A stretch of DNA of 64,000 nt from Vigna angularis (GCF_016808095.1 NC_068975.1:36788001-36852000), one strand, 5' to 3'. Shown: positions 11,634 through 27,555, numbered from the stretch's first letter. Notes: a model not told the origin generated them from the letters alone. Numbers and translations are program-made.

Positions 11634-14600
11634 ACTTATTTTTAGTTAATCAAAATTAAAGAGAGAAAAAAAGGTGTTCTACATTCATAATAAAATGTCT
11701 TTGCATGAGATAATCAACAATAGAATCATTACAAACAAGCACGAGTGCCAAAATTTGTTCAAAAAAGAAAATATTCAGAGGTCTCATCACATAATGATAA
11801 ATATTTGAAATTCAGTTAATGAATTTGAAGTGTAAAATATTAAAAAATGAATAAGAAAAAAAGAAGTAAGTGGATGTGCTTATTATTACAACCATGAATA
11901 GGTCAATTGCATGCATTGGTCTGTGCAGTGTTTGGTGGATCAACAAAACAATAGGAAAAGCTCTTTTTACTTAATTATTAACATTCCCACTCTCATTATG
12001 CCATCAGAAAAACCAACATGTCACAACTTCACACGCGTGGAAACAAACAGTGACCTAGGTGTACGAGGTGGGGTTTTGCCACGTGTACAACCCGTGCTGA
12101 TGTCTCCTCCTTTTTCTGTTTCTGTTGCTCTGTTACACAAGAACAGATGAACTTTTCCTGTGCTGCTATGCTATCAATCATCTTAAACGAACATGGCAAC
12201 AGGCATGCCAAAACCATACTACACTCACTTCTAAACTACAGTCACAATTATGTTACTAAGATAAAATTCTCATCAAATATAATTGTAAAACATTATATTA
12301 TTATGGTTAAAAGTGTAGCTATGAACATTTTTTTGAATAAGTCAATTACAAAATTAAATAAAGTATAATATTTTAATTAATATGTCTGAGATTAATTTAT
12401 TTTAAGTTGTATATGTTCTTATAAAAATAGGCTAAATCAGTACAAGTTCTGGACAGATTTTAATTTTAATTTTTACTGTGTTGTCGATGCTTTTATTTTG
12501 AATGATAGAGTATCTCCAAACATTTTGATGCATGTTTACTAAAAGTCCAGCTATGATTTGACTCTATAATTATGTACTTAATCATTAGTAATTAATCCAA
12601 TATGATATAAGATTATAATGATTATAGTATTAATGTGAGATTTAAATTTACACTTAAAATTTTAACTATAATTTATAAACAGAACAAAGTTTTGCTCTCA
12701 TTCATACCTATTAAATCTCGTTAAAGTGTTAAAATTTGAATTTGCATTAAGAAATTTCCTAAAGTTGAATCAATGTGGCCTGTTTTAATTTCAGTTATTG
12801 TCCAACAAATTGAATTAAACTACATTTCAAAATTGATAACTTGCCTCCAAGTTAAAGTTAGGTGAAGCTGAAATCATGTTGGCTAGTCAAAATTAGATCA
12901 AGGACAATCATGCTTGAAAATAACACGAGATTTTGAAAGAATAAAAAATTGATTTTTAAAGTAAATTAAAACTTTGTAGATTGAATTCAAAGTCATTTCT
13001 CTATAAAGAAATTAAAAAAATGTAATGAGTACTTATTTATGGAATCTTATGAGCAGTAGATAAGAATGCAAAGAAGATTTGATTTGACAAGACTGAATCC
13101 AAGTTATGAAATCAAGAATGCACACTGAATATAGTTGACCACAAGAACTGCACTCACTGTTCCTAGATCTAATTTTTTAAATTAGATTAAAACAATTAGT
13201 CTAAATTAAACCGATTTTGAATAAATGTGAGTCCAATTCTTTTATAAATTATAAAATATTTAATTCTTATATAGGATAGCTAATGTAAATTATCTTCTTA
13301 ACAAACAACATGTGAATGTTATATTTTAATTTATTATGAAACTCCTTTATTACATGAGAAATACTATATATGTCATCGGTTGGAAAATATAAGAACTAAA
13401 TGCATTGTAATGTAGTTTAAGGATGAAATATAAGTTTTCATAATATTTTGAAGAAAAAAAAGACATATTTAATCCAAATAAAAATGACTTTCCTCAGAAC
13501 TACTTGTAAATTTTTATATTTTTATATTTATAAAATTATCATGTTGTATTCAAATAACTTATTTTATGTTTACAAACTTTTGTCTAGAAAACACTAAAAA
13601 GAGAATGTTATTTTCTGTATAAATAAATCTATAAAAACATAGTACAAAATTAAAAATAAAATAAGAGATCTATAGCTAAAAAAATGGAAGTACATACCCC
13701 CCATAACCCTGCTCTTCTAAACTCTCCCATTTGTGTTATAATCACAAACAAAATCTTTAATTCAGGAATAATAGCAAAACTTTAATGCTGTTCTTTCATA
13801 GTGAACATTAAAATTTGAGAAAAATTAAAATGTTTGATATTTTAACTTATTTAATTCTTTAAATAATTTGTTAGAAGAACTAAATTCAAATTTTTCAAAT
13901 TTCAAAATTGTTTTAGAGAAGAAAAAAAAAAGAGAACAAGAGAGAGTAAAGAGATGAGAAAGAGAACAAAATTAGACAAAGAGAGTAAAGAGTGAGAAAA
14001 AAAAATATCTCAAGTTCCAATATTGATAAATTTTGAATACAAAAATTATATACGCATTTGAGAACTCTAATGTTATTCCTTAAAAATTAAAGACTCAATA
14101 AGTAAGGACCCTTACTATAAAGGTATGAATAAAAGATTCACCAGGAAAGAACTCTTGTTACTTACAAAAGTATCAATTTTAATGTGTTTTCCATATTTTT
14201 AGAAGAGAAAATAAATATGCTGATTTGTATAGAAAACCGTTTAAACCTCAGTAAGTTTAGGTTTTGTTAGTAACTTGAATATTATATTCTTTTTGCATGA
14301 GTTTTGAATTTGTCTCCACATGCTTCCTATATATTTTTATTTTCCACTTTGCATGAGTTTTAATTTTGTCTCCTCATGCTTTCTATATCTTTTTATTTTA
14401 TTTTTTTTCTTTTTTATGAACTTTCCACGTTTGTCAGCTAGTTAAAATGGTAACATTTTATAATAACGCCTACTGTGAGTTTATAAAAAAAAGTAATTAA
14501 AACAATTTCATACATTTATGAAAAATCAGTTTCTCTATAAATTTCAATATTCAACCAACACATTGCAAAAAATATTCACAAAAAAATAAAAATCCTTACC

Positions 14601-15077
14601 TATGAAAAACAGATACATTTACAAATATGATGGCATGTTGCAGAAATAGGACTAACCCATCAAAACGGAATTTATATAATTCAGCAATAAAACAGGCCAG
14701 ATATCATAATTAGCACTTAGTATATAATTACATAATTTTTCTGGCCATTGTGGACTTTTGTACAAATTGCAGTTTAATACTTTAGCAAGTTACATCATTA
14801 TGTCATGACCCCCAACCATCTATAAACAGAATTATCCTGTCATACTAATTAAACCATAAATAAAATAAAAACCATGCTTCATTAGACTACAACATCTGAA
14901 ACTGTCAAACCAAAATGCGAGCTAGGTATCATAATCTATTTATATGCAGAGTTGGATATAAGTAATTTTGACCACAAATATATACATGAAGACGATGTTA
15001 GGACTCCCCAATGCCAAATATAGCCAAACTGGCCACATGTATTTACAGAGGTGAAGATGGGAGTAGCCAGTGCAGGA
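11634..15077. other. Long AT-rich intergenic stretch and CAMTA 3' flank
   Basis: No gene recognised. A purine-rich tract lies at 13918-14010. A short direct duplication (period 56) lies at 14294-14399: a copy of TTGCATGAGTTTT...TTTTTATTTT at 14294 recurs at 14350. About 14750-15077 is probably the 3' UTR of the leftward CAMTA gene. Confidence 0.5.
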
Positions 15078-18000
15078 TCAGTTAAATGCTATAGGAATGA
15101 AATTATCGTCGTCTAAAAGCATATCAATATCAATTAAATCCTCCACACCATCAAATGTCCCTTCAGAACTGGTCAAACCCTCGTTAGTTCCCTGCATGAT
15201 ATTTAATGACTATGAGCATATCATGAAGTCAAATATTAATGACTCTATACCCTACCAGAAGTTAACAGATACCTTGGTTTGACGGAAGTCCTCGACAACA
15301 TTTAACAGACGTCGGTATTGGGCACGTGCCTCTGGATACTGAACCATGGACTTCACTCTTGATAAGGCCTTTTGGATCTTTTCTTCCTTTTGTTTCCGTC
15401 CTTCCTTGAGGAAATCATAATCATCCTCTTTCTGAGAATCATTTTGTTGACTGGGGACTTTGTTAAGCGCATCTGGTCGAAATCCACGTAAACCACTACC
15501 CTTGCGCCTCCAACGTAATATGACCTTTTCTAGGATCCCCACAGACCAGATGATTGGTTTATACTGTTTCCGTACCTGGTGACCTCTTACATGGGCCTTT
15601 GACACCACACAATTCAATAGTCAGTGGGAGTAGCATGTGTCGTGGAAAAAATATAGCAAAGAAAAACGAAAAGAACATGAGAGTCTATTAATTAGTCACA
15701 TTTCTTCTCAGGATAGGGGGGGAGGATACATTGGAGGTAATAGTAGCACAGTAGGGAAGGGTAAAGTTGATTGGCAAACATCAAGTTCACACCTATAAGA
15801 CTCAGGCCATAGATAATTGAACTAAGAGCTTTGGGCAGTCCTCTGAATATCTTTTTTGGTAGCTTTCTAAACTAAAGAATGCGAATATCAATTTCCTTTG
15901 CAGGTTGCGACGGGCGGGTAAGGAAAGACTTGTAAGCTATAGTGCTATGTATAATTGCCTTAAAGACCAATTAGGAGATAAAGCTTCAAGTTCATGATCT
16001 TATGACTGTTAAAACACTAACCCGCCAAGTAAATGCATGTTTTCTCCACTTTTTGACAATCCCAATGTGACCCACATGTATACAACGGTTAAAGAAGGAG
16101 AAAAGAGATGCAACAGTTTACAGGAGCATCTTTCCATTCTTTTCCTGAGATTGTATCAATCAAAATCTCTCCAATGTAATCAATATTCCGCCTTCAGTTT
16201 CCAAAATAGCAGAATAATTGATACAGTGATTTGATGAGAACTTACGAACATCCAACAATATTCTGATTTACTTAAAAAGAAACATGTGCAGTATTAAAAA
16301 TGAAAAATCAATAAAAAGAGCAGATCACGAACCTGGATTTTAACAACTCTTTGCCGAATCATCAAGAATTCTTTTCTCTTCTTCCAACCACGAAACTTTT
16401 TCTGTATGTGTATTGCAGCAGCATTGGCTAAACCATGTCCTTGTCCAGATTTACAAGCCCTAGAAGCTAGAAGAGATAGAGCTTGCTGATCTGACAATCC
16501 AAGCTCATCGTCATCTTCATACTGAGTTAACAGCTTCCTCTGAAATGACTGCATTCTGAATACTTGATGTATACGATCAGCAGCTTGTGTTGCATTTCGA
16601 ACAGCAGTGAGCGAATCCTTCATGCTGAGGGCATCTGGCATATCACCATAGAGCATAGGTGTCGCAGTTCGTTCTAAAACTGTCTGCACCACTTTCATTC
16701 CTGAAATTTCTTGCCGACTACCTTTTTGGTCATCCACTTTGAGGGATTCAAGATTTTGAGTTAATGAACACTCAGCAAGAAAACCAGAGATTCCTTTGTG
16801 CCCGTTTGCAGAGGCAAGATCTGCAGCTGGTCTACCTGATGGAAATGCAGGAGATGGATCTGTCACTGCTCCACAATCTGCTCTCATGGAGACCAGGAAA
16901 GCAACTGTCCGCTCTCTGAGAAAAGGACAGAATAACAAGAAAAAAATTATGTTATGCAGAACATAGAATATTTGAGAAAAAGTGATAAAAGCAGAACAAA
17001 AAATAGAAACGTTCTGCTATTTGCCTTTAACTGACCAAAGCAATTGCTCTAGGTGTAACTTAATTTAGCTAATAAACAGAAATTTAAATTTGCTTCATAT
17101 GCTAGGAAAACCATTTTTTGTGAACAATTTCACCATTGATAAAATGTCTAAAATATGAAGAATATCAGAACAGTTAAAGAAGGTTCAACCAGATTACAAG
17201 ACGTAACTTATTCTCAATGACTGGACTCAATAGAGAGGGATAAAATCTCAAGGAACTTTACCTGCCACAGAATGCAGCCCAGTGAAGAGCTGTCCATCCA
17301 TTCACATCTCGGAAGTTGATATTAACTCCGGCAGCTATAATTGGATTTATGGCCCAGTCATAACCAAGAAAAGCTGCTAAGTGTAGCACACCTTGCCCAT
17401 CCTCATCTAATACATTTGGTCCTTTACCATTCTCAGTTACTTTGTGAAGAAGCCATGAGTACAACTTCTCTTTAACCTGCCTGTGAACAAGATGCTCCCT
17501 CACCGTGTGTTGGGATATATCCAATTCTTTAGTTGGCTCGTCCTTAATAGAATATTCCTCTTCCTCTCTCAGTGAAATAAGCTTGAAAATTATGTTCCTT
17601 TTCTCCATATCACCCTCAAAAGAATGGTTTGAAGGGTTCACTGGCTTTAAAGTAAGAAATTTCTCCAGTCGCAAATGAATGCGCATTTCAGTTGAACTGC
17701 CAAAAAATTCTGCAAAATCTACATTTCTAGCAAAGCCTTCTCTGAAATCGAATTCCCGCACTTCACTACAAGCTAGCCTATTGGAACATGTTACATAGAA
17801 TGGGACCCGTCCAACTTTATGACGGGGAGCTTGGCAGCACAAAATTCCATCAGCTAAAACCTCAGCTGGAACCTCAACTTCCCCAAACATACAGGACCAG
17901 TTACATGTTGTCACCTCTGGTTGACTCTTCAAAAATGATCCAATAATCAACACCTGTATTTTTTTAAACAGGATAAGATGGCAATCAAACTATATCCGGT

Positions 18001-21000
18001 TTTTGTTCATTTTATCAAGCAACATTGACTCAATCTTGAATAAAAGAAGCAGCAAACCCAATAATCATATATAACATACCAAAGGGGAGGGGGAAAAGAA
18101 GGAAGATTGTCAGATGCGTTAACCAAAATGTAGAAGAAATACAAATCGAGAACACTGAAAATTAATAGCAGAAATGATAAAATTAACAGCTATATATACA
18201 CAGTTTTATAATTCTTTTACTTCATAAAATGCTTAGTACAGAACATAGATGATATTTATAATTTTTAACAAACAAGATTAACTAAATATACGTATAATCC
18301 TAATCCAGTTACCTACATTTCATGTGCATACAAAATTATTATCAAAACATAAATTGTATTAGAATTATTACAGAAAAATGTGAGAAAAATATATAGGGAA
18401 ATTATGATAATGATCCAAAAAACCAGCAAAATAAATCAAATAACAGAAAGAAATAAAAATGGGCAAAATATTATTTAAATAAATGGGATACAAAATATAA
18501 AATTGAGCAAGCATACGAGTGAAAAACCATGCAAATTGCAAACAGTGAAACAAATCTGGTGGATTCATTTAAAGGAATAAGATAAACACCATGCAAATGA
18601 GTGGGAAAATAGAAGAAAATAATCATTTCAATGAGGAAGAAAAAATCATTCAAACAAGAGGAAAAATGTCTTCCAAATAGGCAAAAAAAATCGAAAATAA
18701 GCAAGACAAGATTAATTTAAATTGGCAGAAAATAGACCGGAAAAAGAAAATCATACATATTATATTATAATATATTACTTTATTCTATTATAATATGGAT
18801 AATTATATTATTTTAGTATTATATCTTTCTAATAAGCTATTTTAAATATAGAAAATTATATTAATACAATAATGTATAATATAAGATAATGATCATATAA
18901 TAGTGATAATAATACATAATATATGATGTGATTATATTAGAAGGAAAAGTAGGGTTGAAAAAGAATTGGAGGGAGAATAATCAATTATATAGATTTTCAA
19001 AAAGATTGGTACCTCAATATCTAACTCCGCATAAGCCCATTTAGGTGAAAAATCATTTATACTAAACAGTTGGTCCTGAGAGAGAGATGGGCTCAATGAG
19101 CTATCATCTATCACATGCTGGCATTCATCTGTACTCCATGAAATACCAGGTGTGGACTGCATATTCAAATCAGCTACCTCTCCAAGTTCTTTAGTAACCC
19201 AACGAGAGAAACTATCAACCTTCTTCAGGCTCTCATCTCTGTCCAATAACGTACGCTTCACAGTTAAGCCATAGTTGATAGATTCTTCATCAGGAACTTT
19301 ATTTGCAGAATTGGATTTTAGAGTATGTTGAGATTGTCCATCTGCATGCTCTTGTGGATAGTTTTTCTGCAAAAGCTGCTCTTTTGGATCACCATTAAAA
19401 CTGTACAGGATTGGAGCAATTTCAGAGCTTGCATTACGAGCTCCATACCCTAGTAAACTGGTGCCATAATCAGATCCATAATGCAGACCAAATGGTTGAT
19501 TCTGGCTTGACATTGGCATGTCTCCTGAATTGTCTTCAAAAGGAATCTGCATCAAATCAAATAGCAAAATGAGTAGTTATATTTTTTGGCTAAATCTATG
19601 AAGTAATTAGTAGTTTGAAATTGCATAAAAGAGAAACCGAAGTTAAGAATATCAGCTTTAAATTAAGCAATCAAAAGATAAAACAGACACCAAGCCAATA
19701 CCCAGTAATAGCCACCCAATAAGTACATATCTCAACAAAAGGTTGAGTATGGATTACATCTGAAGAAACTGTAATCTAGAGTTATATTAAAGCAGTTCTG
19801 AAGTTCAGACAGTCCCAATACCAGACACATGCAGCCCATATAGCTGTCACATTATGTCTTTTCCATACCAAAAAAAAAGGTGTTTGGTTCCAGAAAATGT
19901 TATCTTTTTCATTTTCTAAGAATTTCCTTTATTTTCAAGTTTTCACTAATTTGAAAATGTGTTTGTTTAGATTTGCTTATGATTTTCTGGTTTTCTTCAA
20001 CAATTTTTTTCCTCGCTGTAATTTGTAATCTTTATTTATTGAATGACCTCTTAAACCTGCAGCTTGAGTTCTGAGACTGAAACATTCATATTGAAGTAGA
20101 CCATACATCCTAACTTACATGCACACCAAAACAAAATCCGTCTGACTAATTTGATTATAAGGCAGTGTTATAGGTCACAATCCGTTCATGAGATGGTTTG
20201 GAGAGAATGCACAACTTGAATGGAAAGATCTAGGTTTTGTCTTGTTGAAATGCATGGTCCCAAGTTTCCAAGAGAGAGAAAGTAATGAATATAAAGACAT
20301 GAAAATCTCAAAAATGTCATTGCATCAGTATTTTTGAAGATACAGAATTAGTTTTCTCAAATTGAAATTATCAAACCGAAATGATGAAAATAAACAGGGC
20401 CTAATAGTTGCAGATGGTACCGGTAGATATACTGTGAAGATAACAGTATGTACCTGCCAACTCGGTTGCAAAGACCGAGAGCTCTCTTCTTCCTCAGTGA
20501 GATCTCTTTTTCCTGTTAAAAGGTCCCCATAAATGGTATGTTCTTGTTCCAGGACATTACCCATTGAACTAGGAGGGATGGAAGGAAACGATGCAAGAGA
20601 AGGATCATTGTGCAATTTGGCAGTGCTTTGCAATACAGTGTCCCATGGTGCCATGCCATGTGTTTTCTCACCATCAAAATAAGGAGTGTCATTTCCTCTA
20701 AATTTATCCCCGTGAACAACTGGGATATAATCTGTTCCAGAAATTGATGACTGTCCATGATCACCTAAAATTGATTGAAGATATATGGGGGTAAACATGT
20801 GTCAAAGATTGCCTAATATAAGTTACAAAATACCTGAGACAACCAAAATGGAGAAAAAGAAGAAACCTGAAAAGGGACTTGTATGATATGAACTATTCAA
20901 ACCAGCATCAATCTTTTCTGGCAATGGACCATTCCCCATATGTTGTGACTCATGTAGTGGCCGCAACCCAGAACTAGCTTGGTAGACATCCTCTGGAAAG

Positions 21001-24000
21001 AATTGTGATTAAAAAATTTAACTGTGATGAAATAAATGGTCCAAAGTATTGCACAAATATTTGTTGTATCAGTGCACCAAGATAATTAAAGTATAGGAGA
21101 AGAAAAAAAAAGGGAAAAATACAATAAGGTTCTCTTTAAGTTAAAACTAATTTCTACAGTTTAATTTAAATATAAGCTATTATTAACTTACGGAAAAACT
21201 CATTTCCTTTTTCCTTCCTGTTTTTCTTCTTTTGCGCTTTTTTATGGAGAAGTTTATTCCAACACATTCTTAACATGTTAATTCACTTCACAGACCAAAT
21301 AAAATTTTCAAACCTCATGAAATAAATTTTTGCAGAATTACCAGAATCAGCATCTTCACGTAAAGACATCAAACTGGATGATGCGCTGATGGAATCTGTG
21401 CTAAGTGAAGTAACCTTTTGGGAATCTAGCGGGACCTCATCACCTTCAGTATTTACTACAATATTTTTGTTACCCTGAGAAATAAACCAGAATAGATCTA
21501 TGAAAAAGTCACTCATGCACTCAAGGCAATTTAGATCAGGACTACAAAACACCGATTCTTCTATATTAAACAGCTTTACTGCTTGAATTCAAGAAGAATA
21601 TGAAGAAAATATTATGAAATCTTTTAAAAAAGGATGGTATGATATAACCAAGAGTGTTTTTATCACCATACGGCCGAGATGCAATTTTTGACTCATAAGA
21701 CTAGGTCAAACAGAAGCACTTTCCCATTCAAGCAACTGGGCACAGGCCACTGGCTTGAGTCCAACCCATAAACCCAACATATATACATACATCTCATGAC
21801 CCTTGGGGAATAGCATCCCCTCCCTCTACAGAAATTAAATAACATAAATAGCCTTAGTTTCTCTGTTCAGAAGGATTTTGGAATCAACAGTGCCATTATA
21901 GCGCCTGATAAGGCCACCATTCAGCCTGCTATTTGCTCTGCAACAGCCACTGTACCAAACCATCGTGCTACAGCAACTCACGTAGTGGGCAGGGCCACTT
22001 TGCACTAGACACCACTATGGCACACTAATAAAACCCTGCTTGAGAGGCCTATAAAAATGATTTTTTTAAAAAATAATCAAATCCTAAATTGAGTATAACA
22101 ATGTGTTGTTTACTTATTGTAAATTGACACAACCATATCCTTTCATGGGTATGACTGAAACGTTATTCCCACATCTCACCATGTACAAAAAAACCAATCC
22201 CACAAAAAATGTAACTATACCCTATTTGGGTATAAAATAATGAAAGACGAAATAAGTTTCTCTCATTCAATAAAATTAGATTGTAAATAATATGTAGAAA
22301 CTCTCGCATTGTAACTTCAATAAAAGATTATTTGAACTTATAGAAGAAACTTATTCCACTTTTTCTTCTTATTTTCTTCTCCTACAAGTGCTTACAAAAG
22401 GGTTATGCAAACAGAACCCAAACACAAATACAAACAATGTCCTAATTTAAAAACTTGAACATAATCTGAATGCATTTAATTTGATAATTGAAATAGTGTG
22501 ACTATCTATCACAACTTCAAACTAAAACTATTCTAATGGCACATTGGCATGCCAGTAGGTGACTAAAAGTATTATAAAATTGACATCCACAATTGATCAA
22601 ATTGACCTCTTTCAGTGGCTGTTTACTACTCAAGTTTTCACAGTATGAAAAACTCATCCTTCATATACTTTCAATAACTCCTCTAGCAACACTAGTTAGA
22701 GCCATGGTTATTAGATAATAAAAAAAAATGGGTGGCAATAATATCATTAATCATCCATGATGGCTCAACATATACTACAAGAACCGCAGCTGATTCATTC
22801 TTTCCCTTTCAACTACATCATCATATTTTGTAAAACATCAAAACTCAAGCTATAGAGGAAAAGTGCTCTAACAAAAGTAAAAAAATAGATAGAGTCCAAA
22901 AGCTAGAAATGAAAGAGCTATAAATGATAAAAAAATCATTGGAAGGTAATAACAGCAAAAAATATAAAGAAATGAAAAAAAAATACCTTAACTTCCAAGT
23001 AATGGACAAATACTATGTGCATCATATCCCTGGAATGAAAGAAAATTAACAAGAAAAACATGTCTTGATTAATTATACGACATAAATATCACAGTAGATG
23101 TACATTGAAAGCGCATATTAGTAAAGATGCAGCAAATTATTTAAAACACAATAAGATTAAAAAATGCCATCTGCAATTAGTAGATAAAGAAGAAATTACA
23201 TTAGGAACAAATGGCTGAATTAGATGATCACAACTAGAGGTAGGATAAGAAATCCTTCAAAAACATTAAACACAAGAACAGGGAAGAAAGATGCAGTAAA
23301 GCTTCTCAACCAACTTGTCTAAGCTAGAAACTCCTTTGAAGTATAGAAACACCAGAAAAGGAAAAAAAAATGTAACTCTAATGCTCTACTCACTAAGCTT
23401 GAGGGTAATAAAACAACCTTAAACACTTTTATCTATAAATTGACATGAGATATGATACCAAATGTACTAATGCAGTACTTGCAAAGAAGCTTACAAGTAA
23501 CAAACACATGAAATATGACTACAATTTAATGTCCAAGACAAATTACACAAAATATTGTATGTAAATTAATTCATACTCACGGTTCTAGCATCCAGTAGCT
23601 TCGCCTTTGAAAATGTTCATTATCTTCTCCATGGGCATAGTAGCAATGCAACACATCGACACTTCCAACCTAAATTTGCTTAAATGATGTTACAACCCCA
23701 GTGAATAATTATATAATGGTAGAGACTTCCTTTGCAGTTAGGGAAGACTAGTTGAAAAATTCCAATCATCTTATGCATAAGCTAATCTTATATAGATTTG
23801 ATTAACTATAAACACAAAACTTAACCAAATTATTACCTTCAACTTTTCATGAGCTTCTTTCACCGTCTTTCCATCCTTTTTCTTTCTCCAATTATGTCCA
23901 TCCTTTCTAAAGTACCTCAAAATCTTTCTATCAAATAGAAAAAGTGAACCACCTGAAATTATGAAGTAAAAGTGAAAGTGATGTCTTCGTAAAATCAAAG

Positions 24001-25916
24001 TAATGATAGGAATATGATTAGAAACTAAAAGATAGAGTGAAAATAACAACAAAGCAAGGCATAAGAAAACAACAAAATACTAATAATAACATCCTAAATC
24101 CTGCAATAAGTACATAAGGTGTTTCTTTGCTACCCAGCTTCACGAATTTTTTCTTTTTACTGGATAACGTGCCCTTATTCCTTGAACTGAAATAAAGGAT
24201 CTATTGGAACATGAATACGTTAAGTTCAGATAATGAAAAATTAAAAAACTTCATACAGTTTTAAAAATAATTAAATTCAGTTAAATGAACTCAAGAAGGA
24301 GAATGCTTCCATTTTGAAACACATTGTTCAGCACCTGGAAAGATATGATTAATTCAGGCCAAAATGTTCATGAACACCAAGTTGAACCAAACAGGTCAAG
24401 GAAAATCAGTTTGTGAAAGCTTCTTGGGCAATTCATCTAATCAATATATCAAAAGTATATGCTGGTTCAAATTAATATATAAGTAACATGCAGTAACCAT
24501 ACTTGGTGGCCTGTTATGAGGTTCTGAAGTGATTTGAAACATCTGATAATTACGAAGAATTTCACAAATTTCTGCAGGTCGCAACCACCGATGCTGGGCT
24601 TCAAATTGTAATTGCTGAATATCTGCAAATTGATATCAAGGCATTTGGTCAACTGTTTCATTATGAATTATAACACATACAGAATACAATTTTCAAGCAA
24701 GCTTATAAAATCAAATCATGGCCGTAAAAGTCACATGCATCAATAAGAATAATTTTGTAATAATAGAATAAAAATGAAAGATAAACTGACATATGAAAAT
24801 AACAGCCAATGCCATTCACTAGTGCAATTTCGAGGTCAAAGTTTCCAGTACATAAATTTAGTATCCTATAAGCCAACCCCCAAACAAAATCAATTAATCT
24901 ACCAAATATATTCCTATCTTCAGATCTGTTTTTTTATGTGATCATTTGGAACAGAATATTTTGTGTTCAAAAAAGTTTAAAATAAAAAAAATACGAGATT
25001 TTGACCAAAATAACTGCTTTGAGCAATGTTGTCAGAATCAATATTTTACTTGAGTTCGGGAGGGGGATTAAAGATCTAAATTGAAAGATGCAACCAAATG
25101 AAGGAAGATTATACACAAACATGTCCATGTGATTAGGAAAATATTTTATAAGTAATAACGTAGAACTAAACTTGAACTCAATTTATATCCGTAGATTTAT
25201 ATGGGTAATTTTCGTTATGCTTGTATTGACCCATAGAGGAGTGCTACCAACCTACTCTTTAGAACGCACACTTTCTTAATCGTAAAATTTTATAGGAAAA
25301 CACAATCATGACATAATCATAATGCTCTTTTTAGTTGTCTTTAGTTTTCTTTTTTGGCAAGGAAAATCGCTCTAATGCATGTGCTTTTTCCAACAAAACG
25401 ATTTTGAAATAGTTATAAATTTGGCAATACTACTAGGTTAGCTAATTTGGGGGGATTGAAGCTGCATATTAGTTAGTTTCACCACTCGGGATCCGAAAAA
25501 GTGGAAAATCGATGCAGTGAAAAAAATACCTATCAATCATTCATATCACACAGCCCTAGTTCCGAAGACGCTGTAACACCTAAAAATGCGTAATTAGACT
25601 AAAAAAAAGTACCAAAATGGTCATTTCCCCAAATCAATTGGGCACAGTTTTAGCCAACCTCAGTAAGGGCCAACCCTTAGGTCCATTCATTAGCCAAGCC
25701 CTTAACAGTACCTGACACTTAGACCCAACAACAAGAATGCACTCAATGAAGTAAACATAGTTCGATAGCTGAACTCCGTAACAAGAAATCGCGTCGAAAA
25801 AACAATTGAATTTACAGGATCGAAGTATTGCACGAGAAATTAACAAACAAACTGAAAAAGGAAATCAGAAAATGACCTAATGGACGACGCAACCCATAAG
25901 CAGCTCCCTCCGCCAT
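15078..25916 (-). CDS. Calmodulin-binding transcription activator (CAMTA1/2/3 type)
   Basis: Ca2+/calmodulin-responsive nuclear transcription factor, 1,074 residues. Thirteen exons: 25877-25916, 24503-24622, 23837-23952, 23581-23669, 22987-23029, 21342-21474, 20867-20992, 20454-20764, 19013-19546, 17262-17953, 16333-16915, 15273-15596, 15078-15191; all phases close. Domains in order: CG-1 DNA-binding domain (about 14-130; HRWLRPAEICEIL, GSLFLFDRK, FRKDGHNWRKKKDGKT); a long acidic/Ser-rich middle; TIG/IPT fold (from Val505, LIIGSFLKSQPEVTTCNWSC); ankyrin repeats (about 683-790, GVLHLAAFLGYDWA, GWTALHWAAFCGR); IQ motifs (AAAIHIQKKFRGWKKRKEF, VVKIQAHVRGHQVRKQY); calmodulin-binding helix (WSVGILEKVILRWRRK). 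The CG-1 sequence is nearer CAMTA1-3 than CAMTA5, which starts differently. The presence of the TIG domain also fits. Introns occupy most of the 10.8 kb. The start was chosen as the only ATG giving MAEGAAYGLRRPL in frame with CG-1. It is divergently arranged with the HMA gene. Confidence 0.95.
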
Positions 25917-27555
25917 GGCGAAGACTGAATCTGAGATCAACGCGAACGACGAAAGAGACAGAGACTTTTTTTCTTTTCTTTTCTTTTTCTTTTTTTTTTT
26001 CTTTCCCCCTCAACTCTCCAGTGACGTGATAAAGTGAAACTGTATATTTGGTATTTATATTATACAGAGTAAGGTACTGGCTCTGACATCTAATGGTATA
26101 ACTTTTGTTTATTATTTACAGAGCACGTGCATTGGAGGGTCTAATGCAGTGCAATTACTAGACCAAATAATTTTTCATTAAGCAAGTGTATTAAAATTAT
26201 TAAAACAGAAATAAAAGAGATATATTCGAAACTAAACATATTGAAATAATTTTGTTCAGTGATGGATAACTATTGGGCGACGATATGACATAGGATAAAA
26301 GAAGAATGCCAGCTGTCACTATTTATGGTAAAAGAATTTGGTATTAAGAAAATAGCCATGTCATAATAAAACTAAAAGAAAATAAATAGACAATTATATA
26401 ATTAATAGCGCAAATCTTATCGCATATGTGTATTTTTAAGAATAATAAAGTATAATTTATCGTTGATCTACTTATATATGTAATAAGGTAATAATTATTT
26501 ATTCAGTCTTTTACTTATTATAATATATATTATTAATGTGCTACACAAACGTTAATATTATTTATTTTAAGTTTTCCAAAATATAATAAATTATGAATGA
26601 CGTGTTCTATATAAAATTATGAAGACTCGTCAAGATAAATGGTGTATTTTTTAATAAAATTAATACATTGTTATATTTTATTGTAGTTTAATATATTAAA
26701 TCTATGTAATAAAACTTTTTTTACCAATTATATTGAATTCACTAAAAAATATTGAGTGTGGTTATTGAGAGCATAAACTTTTAAAAGGAACAATTGCGTC
26801 ATTTTAAACCTTTGTTGAAATTGAATTTTTGTGTATACAAAATTGTGAAATACGTAGTCATTAACCAATCAAATGTCTCGTTTAAGACTTTTCTTTTTCA
26901 TTTGAAACAGGTGAATGAAGTTATTTTGGTTTGGATTAAATGTTTGTAATTTTTATATTATTTAATTGACAAAAGAATTGATTTGCTGGTAAAAGAAATG
27001 TTGCAATTAGAAATTAACATTTTTTTAAATTGATAATATTTGTTGAATTTTTAGTTGGAGATTTTTTTGAGTAATTTTCTTTCCTTTTTTTAATATATGT
27101 GCTTGAACTTCATATTAATATACCGAATGATGCTCAAACTTTCATTTAAGTATTTAATTGATTATTCAAGTGATTACATTCATGGTATAAGTTGTGACTT
27201 TAAGTTTAAATCATATTTCTTATAAAATTATAAAAGCTCAAGCTATGAAAATTCAATTAAACGCTAAATATTTTTTGAGTTGTAAAACAATAACATATAT
27301 TTTTAAAATTGTAGCAGATATTATTATTTTTTTCAATGTAAATAATAGCAATAACACAAGTAGACTTTAATTTTTTGTATTTTCAAAAATAAAAAACTAG
27401 GTAGGAATGTGTCTTTTATTAGGTTGTAAAATTCTGCTATTATTCTCAGGAAAGTAGCAATTTTTATCTTTATTATGAGAAGGGATAAAAATCATACTTT
27501 AAAACAAGCTATCAGAAAGAGATGAGTAATTTGGCTCTACAGTTGTGAGGTGCCT
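25917..27555. promoter_or_regulatory. Divergent intergenic region between CAMTA and the HMA gene
   Basis: A 1.6-kb AT-rich stretch between two outward-facing start codons, so it must hold both promoters. Next to the CAMTA start (about 25965-26010) is a pure CT tract, typical of a plant 5' UTR. No protein or RNA gene seen. Confidence 0.6.
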